This document shows, one piece after another, positions 1-8,199 of a DNA stretch of 64,000 bases. Under the pieces are notes generated by a model. The model was given only the letters and a program-made list of their open reading frames with translations. It had not been told where the DNA came from and did not search any database. Both the position numbers and the translations under genes were made by a program. The DNA is from DATKPE01 sp033854175 (GTDB lineage: Bacteria; Bacteroidota; Ignavibacteria; UBA10030; SZUA-254), in assembly GCA_033854175.1 (NCBI GenBank), contig JAWOKN010000094.1, positions 7,419 to 71,418 on the forward strand, written 5' to 3'. The first letter of the stretch is position 1; each line of letters begins with the position of its first letter.

Positions 1-220
1 ACCCGAGCCGTCCCCATTGTATCTCAGAATCCTTCGGCGTCGCGGATGTTCCCCCCCCCGTATCGGCAATCCCCCTCTCGGGAGAACTCAAACCGCGGTA
101 GAACATCCTCAGGGACAGGTCCGAGGAGGGGAAATTCCCATTCCCCGCCATTGCGGGGCGGGAGACGAACACCGCCAACGCGAAGAAAAGGATTTTGCGG
201 AACCTCGGGAGACGTGGCAT
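1..220 (-). CDS. Secreted protein of unknown function, partial (C-terminal side runs off the window)
   Basis: An open frame starts at the ATG at 220, 12 bases after the UDP-xylose synthase stop, and is still open at base 2. It begins MPRLPRFRKILFFALAV, followed by a small-residue region ending in AMAG. This is a good Sec signal peptide: basic n-region, hydrophobic core, and an A-x-A-like cleavage site near residue 25. The remaining 48 or so residues match nothing I recognise. A run of nine G (C at 51-59 on plus) lies inside the coding region. Its place directly behind two nucleotide-sugar genes suggests a cell-envelope role, for example in polysaccharide export, but that is inference only. 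Confidence 0.6.
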   Translation of the reverse strand, partial: MPRLPRFRKILFFALAVFVSRPAMAGNGNFPSSDLSLRMFYRGLSSPERGIADTGGGTSATPKDSEIQWGRLG

Positions 221-232
221 GAAGATCGGACA

Positions 233-1189
233 CTAGGTGCCCGGAATTCTTTTCCGGAAATATTCGATTGTCCGCTGAAGGCCGGCTCTTCGGTCGATCT
301 TGGGACCCCAGCCGAGAAGTTTCCGGGCCCTGGTGATATCAGGCTGGCGCACCTTCGGATCATCCTCAGGGAGATCCCTGAATACAATCTTGCTTTTGCT
401 GCCGGTGAGGCTGATGATTTCCTGTGCGAGCCCGAGGATCGGCAGTTCATCCGGGTTTCCGATGTTGACAGGATCCGTGACGTCAGATACGAGCAGCCGG
501 TATATCCCATCAATCAGATCATCCACATAACAGACGCTGCGTGTCTGCTTTCCATCACCGAAGACGGTGATATCTTCGTTCCGGAGGGCCTGCGAGATGA
601 ATGCGGGAATCGCCCGGCCGTCATCGATGCGCATCCTCGGCCCGTAGGTATTGAAGATCCTGACAATCCGGGTTTCGACACCGTGATACCGGTGATAGGC
701 CATCGTCATCGCTTCGGAAAATCTCTTCGCCTCGTCGTACACTCCGCGGTATCCGATGGGATTCACATTTCCCCAGTATGTTTCGGGCTGGGGGTGAAGG
801 AGCGGATCACCGTAGACTTCGGACGTCGACGCAAGCAGAAACCGCGCGTTTTTTGCCTTCGCCAGACCGAGCGCCTTGTGGGTTCCGAGCGATCCGACCT
901 TGAGGGTCTGTATGGGCAGCTTGAGATAATCGATCGGGCTCGCCGGTGATGCGAAGTGAAGAACGTTATCGACCGGCCCCGCGATCACGATATAGTTTGT
1001 AACGTCGTGATGGATGAAATGAAATGATGTGTTCCCCATCATCGGGGCGATATTCGCGCTGTCGCCCGTGACCAGATTGTCGATGCAGATCACATGGTGA
1101 CCTTCCCTGAGAAGACGGTCGCAGAGATGCGATCCCAGGAACCCGGCCCCGCCGGTTACGACACTAATGGATTTATTCGATGACATCAT
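233..1189 (-). CDS. uxs: UDP-glucuronate decarboxylase (UDP-xylose synthase)
   Basis: An extended short-chain dehydrogenase of 318 residues. The NAD-binding GGAGFLG is at 13-19 and the catalytic YxxxK is Y151/K155 in YDEAKR. The string FASPASPIDYL and the ASTSEVYGDPL motif are typical of UDP-glucuronate decarboxylases, which convert UDP-glucuronate to UDP-xylose. The start overlaps the last 17 bases of the UDP-glucose dehydrogenase gene, which supplies its substrate, so the two are probably translationally coupled steps of one pathway. The product would feed a xylose-containing capsule, lipopolysaccharide or exopolysaccharide. A GDP- or dTDP-sugar 4,6-dehydratase is less likely because the SPASP segment fits the decarboxylase. 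Confidence 0.88.
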   Translation of the reverse strand: MMSSNKSISVVTGGAGFLGSHLCDRLLREGHHVICIDNLVTGDSANIAPMMGNTSFHFIHHDVTNYIVIAGPVDNVLHFASPASPIDYLKLPIQTLKVGSLGTHKALGLAKAKNARFLLASTSEVYGDPLLHPQPETYWGNVNPIGYRGVYDEAKRFSEAMTMAYHRYHGVETRIVRIFNTYGPRMRIDDGRAIPAFISQALRNEDITVFGDGKQTRSVCYVDDLIDGIYRLLVSDVTDPVNIGNPDELPILGLAQEIISLTGSKSKIVFRDLPEDDPKVRQPDITRARKLLGWGPKIDRRAGLQRTIEYFRKRIPGT

Positions 1190-2492
1190 TCACTCTTCTG
1201 CCAATACCATAATAGATAAATTCCTTTTCATGGAGCGACTGGGGATCATAGATATTTCTCCCGTCAAAGATTACAAGGCCGCGCATGAGACTTTTCATCA
1301 GGTCAAAATCCGGCCTGCGGAACTCATTCCACTCGGTTACGACAATAAGCGCGTCGGCCCCGCGGAGCGCATCATAGTTCCTCGTGCAATAGGTGACCGA
1401 CTTTTTAAAATACCGCTTCGCTTCGTTCATTGCAACAGGATCAAACACCCTGACCCTGGCCCGCTTCTTCAACAGCTCCCGGATGATCGATACAGCGGGC
1501 GCCTCACGCATGTCGTCGGTGTTCGGTTTGAAGGATAACCCCCAGACCGCGAACACCTTTCCGGCCACGCGGTTTTTGAAGTGTGTGAAAATCTTCTCGG
1601 TGAACAGCTTCCGCTGATTCTTATTCACCCACTGGACGGCGTCGAGTATTTTGAAATCGTAAGAATATTCCTCAGCGGTTTTTGCGAGCGCTTTGACATC
1701 TTTCGGGAAACACGAGCCGCCATATCCCACACCCGCAAAGAGAAACTGCGGTCCCACGCGAGGATCACTTCCGATGCCCCTGCGGACCATGTCCACATCA
1801 GCACCGACCAGGTCGCAGAGGTTGGCAATTTCGTTCATGAAGGAAATTTTTGTCGCGAGAAAGGAATTCGCTGCATATTTCGTCATCTCGGAACTCCGCT
1901 CGTCTGTGATGATGACCGGGTTGCCCGTCCTGACGAACGGCGCGTAGAGCTCCTCCATGACCTTGATCGCCCGCTGGCTGCTCGAACCAATCACGATGCG
2001 ATCCGGTTTCAGGAAGTCGGCAATCGCCGCCCCTTCCTTTAAAAATTCGGGATTCGAGACGACATCAAACTCGTGCTTGGCGTTCTTTCCGACGGCATGC
2101 CTCACCTTATCGGCCGTGCCGACCGGAACCGTGCTTTTGTTCACGATGACCTTGTAGCCGTTGATGTACCTGCCAATCTGCTCCGCAACCGCCAGCACGT
2201 GCCTCAAATCGGCCGATCCGTCCTCCGATGGAGGTGTCGGAAGGGCGAGAAACAACACCTCATTCGCTTCAACGGCTTTGCGAATATCGGATGTAAAAAA
2301 AATCCTTTTTTCCCTGATATTCTTGAGGAGCATCTGCTCGAGGCCGGGTTCATAAATCGGCGACTTCCCCCTCTTCAGCAACCGGATTTTTCCCTGATCA
2401 ATATCCACACAGTCGACGTTGTTGCCGGTTTCGGCAAAACAGGTACCGACCACCAAACCGACATACCCTGTGCCAATGACCGCAATTCTCAT
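1173..2492 (-). CDS. ugd: UDP-glucose 6-dehydrogenase
   Basis: Oxidises UDP-glucose to UDP-glucuronate using two NAD+. The 439-residue length is normal for the bacterial family. The N-terminal Rossmann motif GTGYVG is at 7-12, the NKSTVPVGT segment is near 118, and the catalytic cysteine is C261 in GYGGSCFPKD. The C-terminal UDP-binding domain includes the WGLSFKPNTDDMREAPA signature. It is immediately upstream of the UDP-xylose synthase gene and overlaps it by 17 bases, so the pair makes UDP-xylose from UDP-glucose. The DegT aminotransferase gene lies 72 bases upstream on the same strand and is probably in the same transcript. Confidence 0.95.
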   Translation of the reverse strand: MRIAVIGTGYVGLVVGTCFAETGNNVDCVDIDQGKIRLLKRGKSPIYEPGLEQMLLKNIREKRIFFTSDIRKAVEANEVLFLALPTPPSEDGSADLRHVLAVAEQIGRYINGYKVIVNKSTVPVGTADKVRHAVGKNAKHEFDVVSNPEFLKEGAAIADFLKPDRIVIGSSSQRAIKVMEELYAPFVRTGNPVIITDERSSEMTKYAANSFLATKISFMNEIANLCDLVGADVDMVRRGIGSDPRVGPQFLFAGVGYGGSCFPKDVKALAKTAEEYSYDFKILDAVQWVNKNQRKLFTEKIFTHFKNRVAGKVFAVWGLSFKPNTDDMREAPAVSIIRELLKKRARVRVFDPVAMNEAKRYFKKSVTYCTRNYDALRGADALIVVTEWNEFRRPDFDLMKSLMRGLVIFDGRNIYDPQSLHEKEFIYYGIGRRVNDVIE

Positions 2493-2564
2493 TTTTTAAT
2501 GACCTCTCTTCTTTCTTGTCTTGAATGTGCCGGGATGCAACGGAAAATCCGGGCGATCCCGAAT

Positions 2565-3677
2565 CTAGTTGTTTTTAAAAAACTCCTTGATGACCGCAAC
2601 GACATACCCCGCCTGTTCATCGCTCATTTCGGCGTGGATTGGCAAGGAAAGACACTCCCCGGCAACCTGTTCACTCACCGGGAAATCCCCCCGCCGGTGT
2701 CCGAGAAAGCTGAACGCCGGCTGCAGGTGAAGCGGAACAGGATAGGCGATGCTCGTCATCACCCCGCGGTCATTCAGATACGCCTGGAGGTGATCCCTCT
2801 TCTTCGTGCGTAGAACAAACAGGTGAAAGACGTGATAAACATCCCGAGCTTCAGCCGGGAGGATAATATCCCCCGTGTGAGCCAATTCCTTCTTGTAGAA
2901 CGATGCGATCGCACGGCGGCGATCGGTCCACTTCCTGAGATATTTGAGTTTCACACCCAGCACCGCACCCTGAATACCATCCATCCGGTAGTTATGACCC
3001 CAAAAATCATGCCGGTACTTTCCACTTTGACCGTGATCCCGCAGCATCCGGATTTTCTCGGACAGCGCCGGATCATTGGTGAGTACCGCACCCCCTTCGC
3101 CGTATCCACCCAGGTTTTTCCCCGGATAAAAGCTGAAACATGCGGCCAGACCAAAATGACCCACGTACTTTCCCCCGCACTGAGCCAGATGAGACTGACA
3201 CGCATCCTCGACGACTCGAATACCGGCCCGTGCGGCAAGATCGTGAATCGTCTGCGCGGAGGCCGCCTGACCATAAAGGTGGACCGGGAGAATACCCCCG
3301 ATCTGCCTTCCTGTCATCGTCCTCTCCAGCAGCCCCGGATCCAGCGTGAACGTGTCGGGCGAGATATCGACAAAAAGAGGCTTCGCACCGAGAAGGAGTA
3401 TCGCTTCGACCGTCGCAATAAATGTAAACGGTGTTGTGATGACCGTGTCCCCCTGCCGAATACCCGCAGCCCAAAGTGCGACATGAAGGGCATCCGTGCC
3501 CGACCCAACCGCGACACAATGGGGCATTTCATGTTCCCTGGCAAATGCCGATTCAAAATCCGACACCGCTTGACCGAGAATGAATTGAGACGAGTCAATA
3601 ACCCGGTGGATGGCGGAATCTATTTCGTCCTTGATCGAGAGGTATTGGGCATGGAGATCGGCGAGGGGAACCTTCAT
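2565..3677 (-). CDS. DegT/DnrJ/EryC1/StrS family sugar aminotransferase
   Basis: A PLP-dependent aminotransferase of the nucleotide-sugar type, 370 residues. The start PLADLHAQY is characteristic. The PLP-phosphate region GSGTDALHVAL begins at 58, the aspartate that pairs with the pyridine nitrogen is D158 in VEDAC, and the Schiff-base lysine is K187 in YPGKNLGG. The family installs amino groups on keto-sugars bound to UDP or dTDP. The exact sugar cannot be read from sequence. It is first in the run with ugd and uxs, which places it in surface-polysaccharide synthesis. It shares only the general fold with the second DegT protein at 16025-17167, which is much closer to WecE. Confidence 0.88.
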   Translation of the reverse strand: MKVPLADLHAQYLSIKDEIDSAIHRVIDSSQFILGQAVSDFESAFAREHEMPHCVAVGSGTDALHVALWAAGIRQGDTVITTPFTFIATVEAILLLGAKPLFVDISPDTFTLDPGLLERTMTGRQIGGILPVHLYGQAASAQTIHDLAARAGIRVVEDACQSHLAQCGGKYVGHFGLAACFSFYPGKNLGGYGEGGAVLTNDPALSEKIRMLRDHGQSGKYRHDFWGHNYRMDGIQGAVLGVKLKYLRKWTDRRRAIASFYKKELAHTGDIILPAEARDVYHVFHLFVLRTKKRDHLQAYLNDRGVMTSIAYPVPLHLQPAFSFLGHRRGDFPVSEQVAGECLSLPIHAEMSDEQAGYVVAVIKEFFKNN

Positions 3678-3840
3678 GAAGAATATATGGCTAGTTCTTT
3701 GTCAGATTCTGAATTTTGTCTGCGAAAGATACTGAAAACAAGCCTGAATTCCAAGGATCGGAAACAAAGGTTCATGACCTTGATCGACCGGGGACGGAGA
3801 GCATGTGAATATACTGAGTTTGTACTCCACGGAGAACCAG

Positions 3841-3931
3841 TGGCGGAGAGGGAGAGATTCGAACTCTCGGTACCCACAAGGGGTACACTGGTTTTCGAGA
3901 CCAGCCTATTCAACCACTCTAGCACCTCTCC
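3841..3931 (-). tRNA. tRNA-Ser, anticodon CGA
   Basis: Read on the minus strand, a 7-bp acceptor stem GGAGAGG/CCTCTCC closes the molecule (3925-3931 with 3845-3851), followed by discriminator G and an encoded CCA. The anticodon arm is CTGGT-CTCGAAA-ACCAG, giving anticodon CGA, which reads UCG serine codons. A long variable arm (GTACCCC/GGGGTAC-type stem) makes it class II, as expected for serine. The T arm has GTTCGAATC. The total is 91 nt with CCA. A good promoter lies directly upstream. Confidence 0.95.
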
Positions 3932-3945
3932 GTTCTGAAGTGGTC

Positions 3946-3974
3946 AATGTATTCAAATTTTTGGAAAGAATCAA
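3946..3974 (-). promoter_or_regulatory. Promoter of tRNA-Ser
   Basis: On the minus strand, -35 TTGATT (3969-3974), a 17-bp spacer, and -10 TACATT (3946-3951). Transcription would begin near 3939, about 8 bases before the mature tRNA 5' end. Confidence 0.6.
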
Positions 3975-3996
3975 CGAAATGAAACCGGTACTCACT

Positions 3997-4017
3997 AAAA
4001 AAAGTCTGCGCCCGACT
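3997..4017 (-). terminator. Possible weak intrinsic terminator after the lytic transglycosylase
   Basis: On the minus strand a short AGTC/GACT stem with a 7-base loop is followed directly by seven T. A second stem, CCCGGA/TCCGGG, lies about 20 bases before it. It sits between the transglycosylase stop and the tRNA promoter, where a stop to transcription would make sense. The 4-bp stem is weak. Confidence 0.35.
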
Positions 4018-4095
4018 CTCGCCCCCCCACCCGGAGTGTTCCGGGAGATCGAAGATTGAAAATCCTTGACGTGACCGCGACGGGAACGATGATGA

Positions 4096-6276
4096 TCAGG
4101 AATTGATCAGGAGTTCCTGACCGACGTGCAACCTGCTTCCACGGATATTATTCCAGTTTTTCAACTGGCGGATGGATACACCGAAGTTTGAGGCGATCCT
4201 CACCAGTGTATCACCCTTTTTTACGCGATACGATATTGTCTTTCCGGCATTGTTTGCCGTATCCACAGACGATGTTATCGCCTTTGCGCCGGGATTATCC
4301 CCAGTGGGGATCTGCAGAGTCTGCCCTTTCATGATCTGATCGCTGTTCAATCCGTTCCATCTCTGGATATCCTCGGGGGCGACGCTGTACCGGACCGCGA
4401 TTTTGGCAAGTGTATCACCCTTCTTCACCGTGTACTTCGTCCCGCCGGTTGAATTTGGAGTTGATTTTACGGTCGGGGTACCCCCGTCGCTCTTTACGGC
4501 GATGAGGTTTGCCCGGTCGGTGTCAGAAAGATGGTCGATGGACGAGTATTTATCCTCCTGATCCCTGGGTACCCAGACTGTCAGAATGTTACCGGCCTGG
4601 ATGGAGCTTCCATACGGAATTTCATTCCACACCCGGAGGTCACTGACACGCACGCTGTACCATTCCGCAATCTTACCAAGCGTATCACCCTTGCGGATCC
4701 TGTAGGTCACTTTTACCTTGTCGCTCCCCGGATTTGTGAGGCCACGGGAGGAACGCCGGTACCGGTGAGTGCCTTTCACGGGCGCATCGCTCGCAAGTGC
4801 GGTCAAAAACCGCTTCCCGGCCCCGGGCACAGGGATAACGATCGATTTGCCGACCGGCAACCTTCTGTTGGTTCTCAACTGATTGACGCTCGCTATTAAA
4901 CTTGCCGGCACGCCATACCGCTTTGCAATGGAGGAGAGTGTCTCCCGCCGCCGGATCTTATGTTCAACCCAATCGCGCTTCTGGTCGCTCGGCACATTTT
5001 TGTAGTTTTCGGAAAACGCCTGCTCCGATCCCGGAGGAACACGGAGGACGTACCCGGTCACTCCCGGAGGAGTGCACAACTGAACGAGTTCAGGATTCAA
5101 CTGGCGCAGGGTCTCCGGATCAGTTCCCGCACATCTGGCAAGCACGGTCAAATCAACACAGTCATTGACAACCACGTTGGCATATGGGAGTGTATCCGCA
5201 GGCGTAACGTCGAAACCATACCTGTGCGGCGTCAGGCTCATGACAGCCGCGGCAATGTACTGCGGAACATAGTTTCTCGTTTCACGCGGAAGAAACCGCC
5301 TCATCATCCAGAAATCCCCCGATCTGCTCCTCCGCATCGCACTGTTGACGCGGCCGGCCCCGGAATTATAGGCGGCGAGCACGAGATACCAGTCACCGTA
5401 TTCAGCATACAAATCCTTGAGGTGGAGAGCCGCAGCCCTGGTGGCCTTCCTGAAATCACGGCGCTCGTCATACCAGAAATTGGAATGAAGACCGTAGAGC
5501 TGCCCCGTCCCCTTGACAAACTGCCACAAACCTACCGCACGGGCCCACGAACGGGCAAGCGGATTCATGCCGCTTTCAATCATCGACAGGTAGACAAGCT
5601 CCTCCGGTATCCCATCCTCACGGAAGATCCTGCGCATGATCGGAAAGTATTTCCCCGATTCGCGCAACCAATGTTCAAAATGCGCTCTCCCCCGCCCCTG
5701 GAAGAAGCTGATGTTCTGCTCTACGTGGCCGTTGATAACCAGCGGAATCGATGTGGTCGTGACGATCTCCTTTGTCTTATCCTGGTCGACACCCTCGTTC
5801 GCCTCATCAATCTGGTTCAGCTTGTTCCGTAACGCAAAAATCGATGTATTTGGCCCCAGACTGTCAATTTGAGCTATGTATTTTTCATAATCCTCAATGA
5901 CACTGTGGCTCAGATCGTTAAAATCGCAGTTTGTCTCGATATTGGGGTAATATCCGAGCTCATTCAGAATTCCGATTGAATACTCAAATTCGGTGGCTGC
6001 ACGGACCGAATCCTTCGATTGTTCGGCTTCAAGGGCCGAAAGATAGTGTAGCCTGGCACGTTCGAGAAGCTGAGCCGTTATGGCATCATAGTTCGAATCC
6101 GGTATAAGCGAGTCCCTCAGAGCTGTCTCTATCTCCAGCCGGGATAACGTATCAAAAGAATCAATGACACTCACCGGGTGTACATCTGCACTCTGAAATG
6201 TCGGTTTTACTGACTTCTCAGAAGAACAACCGATTAAGATCATCAGGAGAAGTAGCACGTAATATAAATTTTTCAA
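4096..6276 (-). CDS. mltD: Lytic transglycosylase lipoprotein with four LysM repeats (MltD-like)
   Basis: Cleaves peptidoglycan glycan strands to 1,6-anhydromuropeptides. The 726-residue protein starts with a lipoprotein signal, with the lipobox ending at C17 (LIGC). A helical linker precedes the SLT domain at about 200-340, with catalytic E234 in SMIESGMNP, then RAVGLWQF and the AAYNSGAGRV segment. The C-terminal half carries four LysM modules recognisable by RRRETL, RKGDTL, KKGDTL and KKGDTL; these bind N-acetylglucosamine of the wall. E. coli MltD has two LysM, so this is an expanded version. It stands alone behind its own strong promoter and probably acts on the periplasmic side of the outer membrane. 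Confidence 0.9.
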   Translation of the reverse strand: MKNLYYVLLLLMILIGCSSEKSVKPTFQSADVHPVSVIDSFDTLSRLEIETALRDSLIPDSNYDAITAQLLERARLHYLSALEAEQSKDSVRAATEFEYSIGILNELGYYPNIETNCDFNDLSHSVIEDYEKYIAQIDSLGPNTSIFALRNKLNQIDEANEGVDQDKTKEIVTTTSIPLVINGHVEQNISFFQGRGRAHFEHWLRESGKYFPIMRRIFREDGIPEELVYLSMIESGMNPLARSWARAVGLWQFVKGTGQLYGLHSNFWYDERRDFRKATRAAALHLKDLYAEYGDWYLVLAAYNSGAGRVNSAMRRSRSGDFWMMRRFLPRETRNYVPQYIAAAVMSLTPHRYGFDVTPADTLPYANVVVNDCVDLTVLARCAGTDPETLRQLNPELVQLCTPPGVTGYVLRVPPGSEQAFSENYKNVPSDQKRDWVEHKIRRRETLSSIAKRYGVPASLIASVNQLRTNRRLPVGKSIVIPVPGAGKRFLTALASDAPVKGTHRYRRSSRGLTNPGSDKVKVTYRIRKGDTLGKIAEWYSVRVSDLRVWNEIPYGSSIQAGNILTVWVPRDQEDKYSSIDHLSDTDRANLIAVKSDGGTPTVKSTPNSTGGTKYTVKKGDTLAKIAVRYSVAPEDIQRWNGLNSDQIMKGQTLQIPTGDNPGAKAITSSVDTANNAGKTISYRVKKGDTLVRIASNFGVSIRQLKNWNNIRGSRLHVGQELLINS

Positions 6277-6319
6277 TACGTTATCCTAAAATATGTTACA
6301 GTATTTTGGACTTAGCCAA

Positions 6320-6348
6320 AATATATGATAAATTGCGGAAATTGTCAA
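6320..6348 (-). promoter_or_regulatory. Promoter of the lytic transglycosylase gene
   Basis: On the minus strand, a perfect -35 TTGACA (6343-6348), a 17-bp spacer, and -10 TATATT (6320-6325). The predicted start of transcription near 6313 gives a leader of about 37 bases before the ATG at 6276. Confidence 0.75.
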
Positions 6349-6382
6349 GAAATTTGTTGAAACGGGTGACGGGAAGCACGCA

Positions 6383-7942
6383 CTAAAGGGGTATGTTTCC
6401 ATGCTTTTTTTTCGGATTCTTGTCAACTTTGGTCGACAGGATCTTCAAAGCACGGATTAACCGGGGACGTGTCTCCGCAGGTTCTATGACATCATCAATA
6501 TAACCCCTTCCGGCGGCAATAAAGGGGTGAGCAAATTTCAACCGATACTCATCAATTTTATCCTGGATCGCCTTCTCCTTGTCGGATGATTTTTCTATCT
6601 CCTTTTTAAATATGATTTCCACAGCACCTTTCGGTCCCATGACGGCAATCTCAGCCGTGGGCCATGCGTAATTGAAATCTCCCCTGATGTGCTTGGAATT
6701 CATCACATCATATGCACCACCGTACGCTTTTCTTGTAATGACCGTGATCTTCGGAACTGTGGCCTCACAAAAGGCATACAATAACTTGGCTCCGTGACGG
6801 ATGATCCCTCTCCATTCCTGCTCGGTCCCGGGCAAAAAACCGGGCACATCTTCAAAAACGATGAGGGGAATATTAAATCCATCACAAAACCGGACAAATC
6901 GCGCCCCCTTCACCGAGGCATCGATATCCAGGACGCCTGCGAGGATGTTCGGCTGGTTTGCCACAATCCCGACGTTGATCCCATCCAGGCGGGCAAATCC
7001 GCAGATGATATTTTGAGCGTAGTGCTGATGAATTTCGAAGAATCCGCCCTCGTCGACAATCTTTTTTATGACGTCTTTCATGTCATATGGTTTGTTCGGA
7101 TTTTCCGGAATGATGGAATTCAGCTCTTCATCCTCCCGAAGGGGATCATCACTTGTCTTTACGACAGTCTGCGGATCCAGGTTGTTCGATGGGAGGTAAC
7201 CGAGAAGCTGCCGCACCGACATCAGGCATTCAACCTCGTTTTCGCATGCAAAATGCGCCACCCCGCTTTTTGTGGAATGCGTCAGGGCACCACCCAGCTC
7301 CTCAAAGGTTACGTTTTCATGTGTGACCGTTTTTACGACATTCGGACCCGTCACGAACATGTAACTTGTGTTCTTCACCATAAACGTAAAATCGGTGATC
7401 GCCGGTGAGTAGACCGCACCCCCCGCACAGGGTCCCATAACAGCCGATATTTGCGGGATCACACCCGATGCGAGCGTATTCCGCAAAAATATCTCTGCGT
7501 ACCCTCCGAGACTGACCACCCCCTCCTGAATCCTCGCACCACCCGAGTCATTGAGCCCGATGACAGGCGCTCCTACCTTCATCGCCATGTCCATGATCTT
7601 ACAAATCTTTTCCGCATGGGCTTCGGACAGGGATCCCCCGAAAACCGTAAAATCCTGACTGAAAACAAACACCAACCGTCCGTCAATAAGCCCTGTCCCG
7701 GTAATAACCCCGTCACCGAGATACTTCTGATTCCCCAGACCAAAATCAGTCGACCGGTGCTCGACAAATGCATCGATTTCTTCAAACGAATGCGGATCGA
7801 GCAATACCTCCAGCCTCTCCCGGGCCGTCAATTTCCCCTTCTTATGCTGCTCCTCAACTCTTTTCTCACCACCGCCCGCTTTTGCCCTTTTCTTCAACTC
7901 CCTCAGATGTTGAATCAGTTGGTTCTCATGAGACTCCGGCAT
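6383..7942 (-). CDS. Acyl-CoA carboxylase, carboxyltransferase (beta) subunit
   Basis: A 519-residue biotin-dependent carboxyltransferase of the propionyl-CoA carboxylase beta / methylmalonyl-CoA decarboxylase alpha type. It shows the GKLTARERLEVLLD opening, the first crotonase-like half with NDSGGARIQEGV and GPCAGGAVYSPA, and the second half with RKAYGGAYDVMNSK and the AEIAVMGPKGAVEII segment. The enzyme moves CO2 between carboxybiotin and propionyl- or methylmalonyl-CoA. No biotin carboxylase, biotin carrier or sodium-pump subunit is next to it, so its direction (carboxylase or decarboxylase) cannot be decided here. A GGGGAT Shine-Dalgarno precedes the ATG. Confidence 0.9.
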   Translation of the reverse strand: MPESHENQLIQHLRELKKRAKAGGGEKRVEEQHKKGKLTARERLEVLLDPHSFEEIDAFVEHRSTDFGLGNQKYLGDGVITGTGLIDGRLVFVFSQDFTVFGGSLSEAHAEKICKIMDMAMKVGAPVIGLNDSGGARIQEGVVSLGGYAEIFLRNTLASGVIPQISAVMGPCAGGAVYSPAITDFTFMVKNTSYMFVTGPNVVKTVTHENVTFEELGGALTHSTKSGVAHFACENEVECLMSVRQLLGYLPSNNLDPQTVVKTSDDPLREDEELNSIIPENPNKPYDMKDVIKKIVDEGGFFEIHQHYAQNIICGFARLDGINVGIVANQPNILAGVLDIDASVKGARFVRFCDGFNIPLIVFEDVPGFLPGTEQEWRGIIRHGAKLLYAFCEATVPKITVITRKAYGGAYDVMNSKHIRGDFNYAWPTAEIAVMGPKGAVEIIFKKEIEKSSDKEKAIQDKIDEYRLKFAHPFIAAGRGYIDDVIEPAETRPRLIRALKILSTKVDKNPKKKHGNIPL

Positions 7943-8072
7943 AATTCATCCCCGTAAAAGTTATGCGTTGAATATGTTTGTTCACTCCCAGGCGGCGGGA
8001 TCATGGCAGACAGAATTGTCCAAATGGATGACTCCCCGACGGAAAATAATCGGGTAAAACGTGAAGTCTGCG

Positions 8073-8101
8073 TTGACTCGTATCATCGCTTTTTGTAGTT
8101 T
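8073..8101 (+). promoter_or_regulatory. Possible plus-strand promoter in the intergenic region
   Basis: TTGACT (8073-8078), a 17-bp spacer, and TAGTTT (8096-8101). No plus-strand gene follows, but a hairpin with a T-rich tail lies 50-80 bases downstream. The -10 is a poor match, so this is tentative. Confidence 0.3.
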
Positions 8102-8107
8102 TGTCAC

Positions 8108-8180
8108 AGTGCAACGACTGTTCGCACTAATCCACCATCAACATCCAGGGGTAACCACATCGGTTACCCTCTTTTGTTTC
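8108..8180 (+). ncRNA. Candidate small RNA between mnmA and the carboxylase gene
   Basis: The piece bounded by the possible promoter at 8073-8101 and the hairpin/T-tail at 8149-8180 would give a transcript of about 70 nt. It also contains a short AGTGC/GCACT stem near 8108-8130. No RNA family is recognised. The alternative is that the region is just the mnmA downstream untranslated region with a terminator that can work in both directions. Confidence 0.25.
8149..8180 (+). terminator. Hairpin with T-rich tail (intrinsic terminator on plus, perhaps bidirectional)
   Basis: A perfect 8-bp stem GGGTAACC (8149-8156) / GGTTACCC (8162-8169) with a 5-base loop is followed on plus by TCTTTTGTTTC. The T tail is on the plus side, while the nearest coding gene, mnmA, ends 31 bases away on minus and would read the hairpin without a T run behind it. 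Confidence 0.5.
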
Positions 8181-8199
8181 CACCGACGGGGAAAGATTC

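Noticed and set aside
3674..3925. An 83-residue minus-strand frame next to the DegT gene
   Set aside because: It covers most of tRNA-Ser and is therefore not translated as a gene.
2823..3938. A 371-residue plus-strand frame over the DegT gene and the tRNA
   Set aside because: It runs through both a clear aminotransferase gene and tRNA-Ser, so it cannot be a real protein gene.
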